Part shown: in pieces, positions 46,626 to 58,158 of the stretch
Numbering within the stretch: the first letter of the stretch is position 1
Layout of the letters: each line of letters opens with the position of its first letter
DNA from: Parasponia andersonii
Taxonomy: Eukaryota; Streptophyta; Magnoliopsida; Rosales; Cannabaceae
Length of the DNA stretch: 64,000 bases
Reading direction: 5' to 3'
NCBI GenBank assembly: GCA_002914805.1
Contig: JXTB01000101.1
Location: 438,183-502,182 of the forward strand
Notes under the pieces: model-generated
Told to the model about the DNA's origin: nothing
The model's input: only the letters and a program-made list of their open reading frames with translations
Database searches by the model: none
Program-made: the position numbers and the translations under genes

Positions 46626-48973
46626 AAGCATGCTACGCAATATACACTAAATTAGAATACAGTTTTCAATTATGCTCCAATGCATGCATACTGAAGATAT
46701 ATATATATGTACACACTATTTTTTACATTTGAATATTATTATTTATTTACAAATGTATTCTTCTCCTATTAATCATTATTATTCTCCTATTCAACCATTA
46801 TTCATGGTCAATTTGAAATATATACTAAACTTTCACCTATGTACTTATTACTTATGCTGCATTTAACACAAAAATAGAGCATGTTAGGATTTAAATTTTG
46901 TGGAGAATTGTAACTTTTCTTTTCCTTTCCAAAAATATTGCTAAAATTTGATATTGACATACCATATGGCATTGGCTTCCATATGCTCTAATTTTCATTC
47001 TTAATTAACTAAGGCTATCTTTAACCAGGGTCTTTATTTTCTTAATTAACTAAGGCTATCTCCAACTAGAACCTTTATTTTGTACCAACTAAAACTCTAA
47101 AATGCGTCAATTTTACTCTATTTTTTTTTTATCTTTAATACATTACTCCAAATTTTTTCATCCTTAATTAACTAAGATTATCTCTAACCAGGATCTTTAT
47201 TTTCTTAATTAACTAAGGCTATCTTCAACTAGAATCTTTATTTTGCAGCAATCAAAATTCTAAAATACATCAACTTTACTCGGTTTCTTTTTTTTTTTTT
47301 TTTATCTTCAACACATTACTCCAAATTCTACACCAAAAATGATATTCTCTACCAAAAAAAAAATATTCTTTACAACAAAAAAATAATATTCTTTTTCTTT
47401 TTTACCCAAATCTCCTTTTTACTCCTCATCTCTCTATAGAAATTTTATTTAAACAATTACTTTGCTAATATACTTATATATATCATATTAATTATTTCTA
47501 AATATGTAACATTTTTTTATAATCAAATTGAAACTATTAAATTAATTAATCTTTACTTAAATTAAATTAACAATTAATATAAAATAATTTACAATAATTA
47601 AGCAACAACTTTGATTAAGGATATATCTGGAATTAAACATTAAAAAAGAGAGCCTTTTTGGAAGTCGAACAAAAAAAAAAAACATAAAAGGAAAAGAAAA
47701 AAAAAAAGAAAGCAAAATGACGTTATGCTAAATGATGTGGCACTATAGCTCTTCTGCATTTTGCCGCAGGATTTGCAGCTGGTTGGGTATGCTCTAATAT
47801 ATGTTTCTAATTAAAGACCTTATAATGCGGTTTGAACATTTCAGTTCACCCTTCTAAATGTAAAAAGTTTGTCCTTGTCATAAAAACGACAGGCGTCTTA
47901 AGTCTAAAAGGAACGTGTCGTTTGCGATTTAAGAAATTTTGCCATCATTTAATACAAAAAATGGCGGAAACTTTGTGATATTGCCTGAAAACGACGCGTC
48001 GTTAGCTCTGCAAACATTGTGCCCTTTAGTAGTGTGATTACTGGTTATTTATTTATTTATTTATTTTAGCAGTAGTGTGGTTACCATTATCATTACCAAA
48101 TGGCAAAAATGCAAAGGAGCGTGTACAGCACGCGGCCGTATGTGAGGCTAATAGATCTTTCCGAATGGAAACCGAAAGAATCGGCCGAAAAGGGGATCCA
48201 ATGATCTCTTGCCGATTTGTTCCTTCAATAACTCGGCGAGGAATATGAACGGCTGAGGGTAAATACGTGTTACGCACGAACGCTTGGAAGAACTAAAAAT
48301 AATGTCAATCCAAAAAATTAAGGATATTCCAAAATTATGCCACTGTACTATCAATATGAGCTAGGTGATGTAAAGGACAAAGTCGATACCATTTAATTTC
48401 CGTTTCATTAGCGAAAAAGAAAAGATGACCCAAAATAAACATATTATACAAAAGAGAAAAAGATAAATAAACAAGCATAGATTTGTTCATTAGATCATAA
48501 AGTAGTACTTATCTCAACTTAGGTCCAACTCATTTTAGTCTTAGGATACCTTATTCACATTTGTTCCAATTTTTGTTAGTTTATTCACAATCTACAAAAT
48601 GCAATTTGACGCACAAAATTATGGATAATAGTAGTAACTCACAAGATTAATAAGGCATGGATCATATGTTTTATTCAGGTTTAAGTTGTTTCACCAAAAA
48701 AAAAAAAAAAAAATAGGTTTAAGTTGAGAATGAGAAAACTTTTCATCCCAAACTCGATAAATTTATAATCTAAATGTCGATATATTAAGATAATATAGCT
48801 AGAGAAATAAGATCATAATGGACTTTATAATATCAATTAATAGCAAGTACAATTAGTCTATAACTATAAAATTCTGATACTTGGATTGAATTTTTATCCA
48901 ACCATATGCTAAATATGATTGCTTTTGTTAAAACATTTTATACATTAATAACAGGCACTTGAAGTTTGGAGAA
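46626..48973. other. AT-rich intergenic DNA with duplicated block
   Basis: Contains a ~160-bp direct duplication (47000-47340) and a locally GC-richer block at 47880-48300 with no recognised gene. The minus-strand frames at 48053-48354 match nothing I know. Confidence 0.45.
47000..47340. repeat. tandem duplication, ~160-bp unit, two copies
   Basis: Each copy starts with a double 'TTAATTAACTAAG(G/A)(C/T)TATCT' phrase and runs through 'ACTAGAA(C/T)CTTTATTTTG' to 'ACATTACTCCAAATT'. The unit itself contains an older internal duplication. Confidence 0.65.
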
Positions 48974-48978
48974 GCGGT
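48974..48978. other. left target-site duplication of the copia element (GCGGT)
   Basis: GCGGT is repeated exactly at 55095-55099. Confidence 0.8.
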
Positions 48979-49475
48979 GGTTAGATATACATCATGGATT
49001 GTTAAACCAAATACAATCCTAGAATCTATCATGCCAAATTATCATGAAAAGATTTGTTGAGAAACTGAGACAAATGTGAATCTATAGCTAAAGATGATGA
49101 ACACCGTAACGAAAGCGTTAAACAATTGAGAGCCAGAGGGTTAGAGGCCTTCCACAGCCAGAATACTCTATGTATGCTCAATGGGATTTCTCTCTATTAA
49201 TAGAGGCAGAGGAGAAGAACATACGTTCTATTTGACATGGGGACCAAAACCCTAATAATTATGTCCTTATATACTAATAGCCAATAGAGACCCCATCAAT
49301 CCTTATTGGTCCAATATTGGGTAACCACACATTACACAGCCCATACTTAATTAGTAATTTCTTGAGCGCATAATTAGATTACTTAATGACCTCACTTAAT
49401 TAGACAACCATAATATTATATAACTATTATAAAAACCTATGGCCCACAATAGGGTTATACGTATATAACCCAACA
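48979..49475 (-). repeat. 3' LTR of the copia element
   Basis: About 497 bp. On - it starts TGTTGGGTTATATACG. Its distal end is CC (GG on +) instead of CA. It aligns with 54612-55094 throughout. Confidence 0.82.
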
Positions 49476-49486
49476 ATCTCCCACTT
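49476..49486 (-). other. polypurine tract of the copia element
   Basis: AAGTGGGAGAT on - directly before TGTTGGG, the classic copia arrangement. Confidence 0.75.
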
Positions 49487-52400
49487 AGGTTACATGGGTT
49501 TTTCTTAAGACAATTATATAATAAAAATTTGAATACGCACTTTATTGCTGTCTGTTAAGAAATTACTCCTTAAGATAATTTGAACCATCTTAGATACCAA
49601 TATGAAACCAAAGCAGCCTTTATTGCACTTATAGGTAACTAAACCCATCAATGATTACCAAATCAATACACGTGATAACACAGGTCAAGTATGAATGTGT
49701 GACATGAAAATTACACGAAAAGTAATCTTACATGTCTATTTCCATATGGTCCTACTTTAAACTGAAATGAGATTAACTTTAGTCTTTCCTCTTAATGCAT
49801 CACTGCAAACTTCATGCTTAAACTGCAGTAAGAAAGATAATAATATGATAAATATCATATTTGAATTCAGAGTTTATAAAAAATCCATCGACAATATTCT
49901 GTAGAAATTAAACAAGGAATAAGTGTCACTAATGAACATCTGGATCAAATTACAAACTCTTACTGAAACTGCACATCTTTAAAATACAACACCATTATGA
50001 GCAATATGCTCATGAAAGTACCTTAGGTAATAAATTTTTGGTGAGTGGCCACTATCATGGAGTTTGTACTTACATGTTCCTTAGAGACTTGTCAACTTTG
50101 GATACTTTATTTTAATAACAGATAACTTAAAGTCTATGTGTTTTGACTTCAAGAGTTTCTGTTATTATTGAAACACATCAATGTAGCTTAATTATCATAA
50201 TAATTCATTAATGGTCTTTTAAAACCATTAACCATAGCTTGTAGTCTGGTCATAAAGTTCCGCAGTTATATTCCATATAAATCGATGTCTTATAACAAGA
50301 TATATATACTTTACTCCGTAGTAAAAAAGCTGTGAGTGTTTATTTAATACTCTTCCAAATAGCTCATTCATTTAGCAAATATATATAACCAGAAATGGAT
50401 CTTGTACTATATAAGCATCCAACAAAATCAGAATCGGAATACCCAATGATCTCTGAAATTTCTTTGATTTCTGATAAGTGAGCACATAATCTAATGCTCT
50501 CTCTAAATTCTGTATAACCTATTTTGCTACTACTTAATGATCCATGTGAGGGTTATTAATATCTGTCTAACAATCCTGAATATATATATAAGATTTCTCA
50601 CTTCTAATGCATAAGAGAATTTTAGTGTTTCCTTAATTTCAATATCACTATGGGTACTAATTGAGATTGTATTTATTACCCTTAGCCAATAGGAGTATCT
50701 CCTGAAACATAATCTTTATCAATATAGATCTTTTGTGATATCCTAAAAGATATGTTAGGAATGATCTCAAGTATCTGTATTCCTTTGTATAAAAGAGACG
50801 TTTCCAAGATCTTTCACATCAATATCTTTTAATAGAAATTTTTAGTTTTATACAATAAGCCTATATCATTGTTAGCTAAAAGTATGTCATTGATATACAA
50901 AATCAGGAAGATAAACTTGCTCCCACTGAACTTGTGATATATAAGACCATCAACTAAATTTTCCTCAAAGCCAAACGAGAAAATAATTAGATGGAATCTA
51001 TAATATCTTAACAGGAAACTAGTAGTCTTTAAATTTACTTAATGTAACTCCAGAATATAATGAACTACTAGTGCCAAAATTATCCTGAAGGAGTCTTTCA
51101 TTAAAAATAGAAAGAAAGTCTCTTTATAAATAATGCCTTCATTCAGAGTGAAATCATTGGAACTAGATGAACCTAAATGTCGACAAGATCTTAAATGTCA
51201 TTGTCCTTCATAGATTTCATCTTATTCTTTATGGCATCAATCTACTTTGAAAGTTAGAACATTGTTTTAGCTTGAGTAAAAATTATTAGATCATTTTCTA
51301 CTCTCATATCAAATACATGTCCTTGGAGATTAACAACATAAATATTTGAAGTTGTACTTCTCTTTTTCCTTAATGGATTTCCTTCATGGCACTTTCTCTT
51401 GAGGTTGTTGAGTTTACTCTTTTGGAGCAACTTCCTTATTTTGGATAAGGAGTTACTGAATATTGTCTTGATCCAAATTTGTATCTTAAATAATATCAGG
51501 TATAGAAGTCCGAAACCTGAACATTTTCAATTGCAACTAAAGGAAGAGAAATGAATTTCTCATCAAAAATAATATTCTTAACTTTTTCTCCCCCCAAATT
51601 TAACATCCTCAAGGAATTTATATTTTTCCATTTTGAAAAGGATTTATAAAAGGTATCATAAAAAAATGAATCCTCTTAACTCTTTCCATATAGCCAATAT
51701 AGCAAAAGCTTAGTTGGATAACTCCAAATATAAAAGTACCTAATGCTAACCTTCTTGCCTATCCATAGTGCATAAGGGTTTTAGCTACATCTTTAATGGA
51801 AGCTTTGTTTAGTTTGTATATTGCAATTCTTAGGTTCCTTTCTTAGAGTGATTTAGGTAAAGAAGAATGATTAATCACACTTCTTACCATGTCCTTAAGT
51901 TTGCTTTATTGTCACTAAACAATACTATTTATACTAGGTTTCCCTGGTATTTCATATTGTCGGACAATTTTGTATGTCTCTAGGAACTGAGTGAAGGGCT
52001 CTGGACTTTGTTAACTTTATCCGTCTTACCTACTATAGTATGCACTGTGATTAGATTTGATAATTTTAATTTCCTAGCTTAGTTGAATTTCAACTTGGGC
52101 ATTAAAAAAAAAAACTTAGACACATCCAGAAATTGAGACTTCTTATGAACCAAAATAGGTACCCTTAATGAGAATAATTGTCTATGAACATAATGTAATA
52201 CTGTTAGTCATTCTAAATAAATGTATAGAATGGTCTGTATGTATATAAATTAGATCTAAGACGTAAAAACTCTTGTTGATACTTGATTTCTTTATGTTTG
52301 TCTGTATTCCTTATGCACTTAACATAGATTTTAAAGTCCATTAAGTTAAGTAAGTTAAGAATTTCATCTGATATAAAGCTATTAATTCTCTATTAAGAGA

Positions 52401-53528
52401 TATATCAAAGAAAAAACTTACGTCATACCATAGAGAAATTCTTTTAATTGACTTGTACTTTTATGCCATATTTCTTAATATGCAAGATTAACTTGATGAA
52501 GCAATTATTTTAAATTTATAAAGATTATTAATCAAAGAACTAGTTGCAAGAAATTTGAATCTTGAAATAAACTAAATCTAGCTATTTCTGAATGAACAAT
52601 GATGACTATATTTATTTACGTCAGAAATAGAATACTTTAAAAGTCTCTTCCAAACCCAAAATTTAACCAGTATCTAATTGTAATCTAAACAACCTTGTGT
52701 TACCATTGCTCAAATAGATGAATCGTTCATCATTGATTTGCAACTGGCTTCACAAACAATCTTGCATAAACACACTTATGTGAATAGTAAGATCCATATC
52801 TATTCACTAAGTGCATTCGTGTACAATAGCTAAATTAACGTTATGACAAACAAAATTGAGAAGCATATCATTCTTGATACACCAAACGACATAATTAGGA
52901 CAATCAACCTTATATATCTAACCTTTTTACAAAAGAAACAAATAAATTCTTTATTTTGTTTCCTTTTGCACTTTATGTTATAAAGACATAACTGTAGCTT
53001 CCTTATCTTATTCTTTTTCCTTATCTTATCTTATCTTGAGAAGCACATGCTAAGTGAGTACTTTCAATCTTTTCTCGCTTCAACCTATCTTCTTCTTGCA
53101 CACTATAAGCAATGATCTTAAAAGAGATCATTTGTACTAAAGGGTGTTGTAACTTTGCTTAACTAATTTGTGCAAGAAGATAGATAGAGACCGAATGAAC
53201 GAGCAAGTTTTTCAACTACTCTAACTCATTTCGACCTTTTCATTTTCAATAAAACGATCCGCAATTGCTTTAAGGAACAACTTAGCGTTTACCTTCTCAG
53301 GTATAATGTCCCTTATGGTTTCTGTAATGGAGTGCTGCATAACCATGAGACTTATGCAATTAGAACAAATTTAGTACTCAAAATTCTTCTTTACCAACTA
53401 AAAAACTTTAAACTATAAGAGAAATAGCTGTCTGAGGCACAAGGTCAAGACCAATGCAACTAAGCATATTGTGCTCATTCTATTTCTTAAGGTTTGTGTT
53501 ATTAAACACAAATATTAGACTTAATATT

Positions 53529-53531
<3 letters not shown>

Positions 53532-53565
<34 letters not shown>
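53532..53565. repeat. (TA)n microsatellite inside the copia element
   Basis: About 17 uninterrupted TA units. Confidence 0.9.
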
Positions 53566-53569
<4 letters not shown>

Positions 53570-54594
53570 CAAAAACCGAACAGAGAACAAAAAATAGAAA
53601 ATAAAAGCTCATATTAAAAATATGTCAAAAACTAAGCATACAAAATAATAAGGTGGGACGATTTATCAACTTGTAAGTGGTACTCTTCAGCGCAGTAATC
53701 AAATATTGACAAAAAATCCTGTCAGATAGTAAATTTTCCTTTGGGCCCATTTGTTGTCCACATAGAAGCTCAATAACCATCACATATTTATCACCACAGG
53801 TGTATTCATTATTCAGTCAAATAACCACATTCCTTTAGGCCGGTAATTATTCTCATAAACAATAAACACACAGTCATTCAAATATTTTTAAATAAATAAA
53901 TCTACATAATAGAAATTACTTTGGCAACATGATGTTTGAACTTATCTATTTCAATATATTTAAACATATAGTACAAAGAAAATAATAACCAAAGTACCAA
54001 AAATATTAAACTAAAAATTTCAATGCACAAATATTAATGGATGACCGATTGAGTTTCAAGTACTTTTATCAACTTTCAAAGCCAAATAGAGTTTTCAACG
54101 GATAAAGTGTGGGTCGTACTGAAGCTAGGTTGAGAAAATAAAACTGATTAGTTAAATTTCAGGTTGGAACTCCTTGAATTGAGTCGAAAACGACTCAATT
54201 CTACCCAAAACTGAGACCATGTATCTTAGTTAGGTCAAAATTTGACCTAAAAAAAATTTCTCTGCCCTGGTGATGGCGCTGCGGTGCCAGCATGTAGTGC
54301 CACGGCACCACCTATGCTTAAGGGTGGCACCACGGCGTAAAGTTACGGCCTTAGCATTAATTACTCGATTTTAAAATTAGGTAACTCAAACTTAATGTGA
54401 TTTTTTCGCTCCAATCTGCAAACTTTATGACCCAAAATTCAAAAGTCAACCCTCAAACACTGAATATCTAATAAAATCATAAAAAATTCATCAATCATAC
54501 ATGTTATATCTAAACCTTAAAAAAAACCAAATAGGTAAAGATATCACAAAATAGATATATGCATGATTATCTTAAGCAATTTAACATGATTTCA

Positions 54595-54609
54595 TGCTCT
54601 CTGATACCA
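54595..54609 (-). other. primer-binding site of the copia element
   Basis: TGGTATCAGAGAGC on -, complementary to the 3' end of initiator tRNA-Met, two bases from the LTR. Confidence 0.78.
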
Positions 54610-54611
54610 CT

Positions 54612-55094
54612 TGATAGATATACATAATGGATTGTTAAACTAAATACAATCCTAGATTCTATCATGTCAAATTGTCAGGAAAAAATTTGTTGAGAAACTG
54701 AGATAAACCTGAATCCATAGCTAAAGACGATGAACACCGTAGCAGAAACGTTAAACAATTAAGAGCTAGAGGATTAGAGGCATTCTACAGCCAAAATACT
54801 CTATGTATACTCAATGGGTTCTCTCTCTGTTAATGAAGACAAAGGAAAAGAACAAACGTTCTATTTGACTTGGGGACTAAAATCCTAATAATTATGTCCT
54901 TATATACTAATAATCAATAGAAACACCATCAATATTTATTGATCAAATATTGGGTAACTACACATTACATAACTCATATTTAATTAGTAATTTCTTGAGA
55001 TCATAATTAGATCACTTAATAACTTCACTTAATTAGACAGTCATAATATTATATAATTGTTATAAAAATATGTGATAATGTATATAACGCAACA
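54612..55094 (-). repeat. 5' LTR of the copia element
   Basis: 483 bp. On + it reads TGATAGATATAC... GCAACA; on - it starts TGTTGCG and ends CTATCA. Homologous to the copy at 48979-49475. Confidence 0.82.
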
Positions 55095-55099
55095 GCGGT

Positions 55100-58000
55100 T
55101 TTCATCTTATTTTCTAACAAACTATATTTATTTACTTAATTTTTCTTAAAAGAGTGCTCATTCATTTAAACTTTGTGGTTTACTAACAATTCTAAATTCT
55201 TTTTTCAATACCTTATTCTATTTTATAATAAAAATGAACCTAAAACATGCAATATCACATAGCATGTCAGATTAGACGAACGAAATTCTTTTTTGAATAA
55301 ATTAGACAAACAAAATCTATAATGCGTGCTTATCCACACAAAATAATGGTTAGCATTTTGATATGGAAAATAGTGTAGTGTAGTATACATTTCCAACGTT
55401 GAAGTTGTTTCCGAGGATTCACCCACACGTGAAGAACCACGTGCATTGTTTTCTTTATTTGTTTCTTAATTTTGCACTAATCCCGAACCCTCTCATCATC
55501 ATTTTCAAGATGCAGAAGACAAACGAAACTACTGTCACAAAAAAGAATCTTAGCACCACTCATAATAATTAACACTAGCGAGTAGCGAATAACAACAACA
55601 CTATAACTTGAAAGCACCGTACAATTACAAGACCGTGGACCCTACATATAAATTTTCTGGGATAATATATACACATGGCCATAATACACTAGATTTTTTT
55701 TTAATTTCTTTTACAATAGTTATCATAATTTATTTAGTTAAAAATATTAATAATAATAATAAACATAAATTATCGAATGATTTTCTCTTTTATCTTTTAT
55801 GATGATAAGATATACATAATAAATTTTAATTAAATAAAATAATATATATAAATAAATTTTTAAAAAAATTCTTCTTAGGTTGCTGTCCTTTAATAGATAT
55901 TTTTATTTATTTATGTTTTATCTAATTATAATTTATCACGTACGTTTTTTTATGATAAATAATAAAATAGAGAAAATATTAAATAATATGTATTTATTGT
56001 TATTATTTTTTTTTTCCAACAACTCAAATCATAATAACCTTTAGATAATAATTCAACGGTTAAAAAAATACATATAAATAAGTAAAAAAAAAAAAACCTA
56101 TCGGATAATGATCTATATCTGCACATATAAAAACCACCACGTTTTGATTTTAATAAAAAAATCTATATTTTTTTTTACTAATATCAAATAAGATCTTTTA
56201 TTTATATTTTTCTATTAAATCTCATTGTATATATATGATCAAAATTATAATTAAAATTGTTTAAAGTAAATATTTTTTAAAATTAAATAACAGAATTCAA
56301 AAAAAAAACTTTTGTGCGTTTAAGGGCTATTATAATTAGATTCATAAGAGATTATATATCATTTTTTTGTTTAGACGATTGCCTTTCGGCTAAATATATA
56401 GATACTAATTGATAATTTAAAGAATAAAGGTATTTTTGCAACAATTTTAAACTCTAATTTTGACCGTACATTTGAATCTAAAGAGATTTGATACAAAAAT
56501 ATAAATAGAAGTTTTTAATTGATATTAATAAAAAAGTGTGAATTTTTTTTGCTAAAAGAGTGAAAATCATGGATTGTTTTTTTGATAATATCCCAATTTT
56601 GTGGTATAGCTCACTAAAATTGTGCTAATGCTTATAGCACAAAGTTCTTACTCCAATGTGATACTGTTTTTTGTGCAAAACATAGTATATGCTATGTTTT
56701 GTGCTAAATTTCTCACAAAGTATGGTATAGTCAAATTTAGACATCCAATTAACTTCGACTTTATTGTTTAGAGTAAAAAAAAACTTTGAATTTATTGTCA
56801 TATTAATAATTTTAAAATATTTAAATCTGTATTTTTTAAATACTCGATCAATTACTTACACATTATTTTATAGTCAATTAATTTCAAAATTGCCTTATTA
56901 ATTTTCAAATAATAGAAAGTTAAAACTTGTATTAAACTTTGAATTTATTGTCATATTAATAATTTTAAAATATTTAAATCTGTATTTTTTAAATACTCGA
57001 TCAATTACTTACACATTATTTAATAGTCAATTAATTTCAAAATTGCCTTATTAATTGTCAAATAATAGAAAGTTAAAACTTGTATTTAGAATAACATCAT
57101 GCTTTTAAGTAAATAATGAAATAATGTGCTAAATTTGACTTTTTACAACTTTTATTTCAAATAGAACATTAATATTTGCATAAACATTAGAGATGATTTT
57201 GGTACGTGGTACTAAGCATCATAGACGGTGACACTGCTCATACAAGTTATTTAAAAGCAACTTAATCTAAGAAGCTAGGCACAAACGCATTAATGTCGCC
57301 CACAACGGTGAGTCCCACATGGATTCTACAATTGAGATTCATGTGATAGAAAATCTTAATTGCACGGCACTTCAGTAAATAAATAAGCTTCCTTCAAAAG
57401 ACATCGTGAAAATAACTATTTTTGTCTACGTAAGTTGAGGTATGGTGATCTATGAAGTCATAGATAGATGCACGTTTCCTTCGTACATTCTTTTTCACCA
57501 AACATAATTCATTCGTAGTTGTAGGTTTTACTCTAGTCGAACAGCTACTGTGGCACTCGTGATAGTTTCTATTACTCTTCACCAAAATAGTCTCTCTTAT
57601 CTTATCTTTTATCCTTGGCTCATCACTATAAAGAAAAACTCAGACTGGGGGCATCTTCAGCTCTTTCTTTTTGGCGATAATTTAAGTCAAACAATTTCAC
57701 CGAAACGGCCCGCCAAAGGGTATCAAATACAGACAAGAAAGGAGTTTCCGACTAGAAAGAGTTACTCCACACAATGGATCAAATAAGAACAAGGATAATT
57801 TTGTTTTTAAAAGAAATACACTGCCCTGAAACATTTACCTTGGACATGAAACTTTACAGCTTTGAAACACTAGTTATATATTCTCGCGTAAAAATAAATA
57901 AAGTTAAAGAGTTCCTGGAAACCTAGAGTTCTAGAAATCACACACTTCCTCTTATTACCTATGAAGAAAGTAAATGTAATGATAAAACCAAATAATATAA

Positions 58001-58158
58001 AATAAATATCAAATCAAATTAAACTAAATACAATTTGAGATTTTCCATATCTTAATCTTTTATTCAAAGTTCTACATTTTGAGAATGGATGTGCCCAGGA
58101 TATTCGATAATGGGGGAATTCTTTGGCCGATTCATTAACCAAAGAGTCTGCAAAAAGT
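55100..58158. other. AT-rich intergenic DNA between the copia element and LUH
   Basis: No gene seen. Contains a degenerate relative of MITE family F2 at about 56030-56110 (AATTCAACGGTTAAAAAAAT... ACCTATCGGAT) and the 153-bp tandem duplication at 56781-57086. The last few hundred bases are probably the LUH 3' UTR. Confidence 0.5.
56781..57086. repeat. near-perfect tandem duplication, 153-bp unit
   Basis: Copies 56781-56933 and 56934-57086 begin AAACTTTGAATTTATTGTCA. I see two mismatches (TTTTATAG/TTTAATAG and TTTTCAAA/TTGTCAAA). Confidence 0.9.

Larger units (their letters stand above)
48979..55094 (-). mobile_element. degenerate Ty1/copia LTR retrotransposon on the minus strand
   Basis: Two related LTRs (48979-49475 and 54612-55094) with TSD GCGGT. 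On -, a primer site TGGTATCAGAGAGC follows the 54612 LTR end after two bases, matching initiator tRNA-Met as usual for copia. The polypurine tract AAGTGGGAGAT (49486-49476) precedes the other LTR. The 5.1-kb interior has no long frame left. The RT signature is still readable on - around 50860-50960: GFEENLVDG, SGSKFIFLILYINDILLAN. The YxDD box reads Y-I-N-D. LTR divergence is clearly higher than in the gypsy copy, so this insertion is older. Confidence 0.85.
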
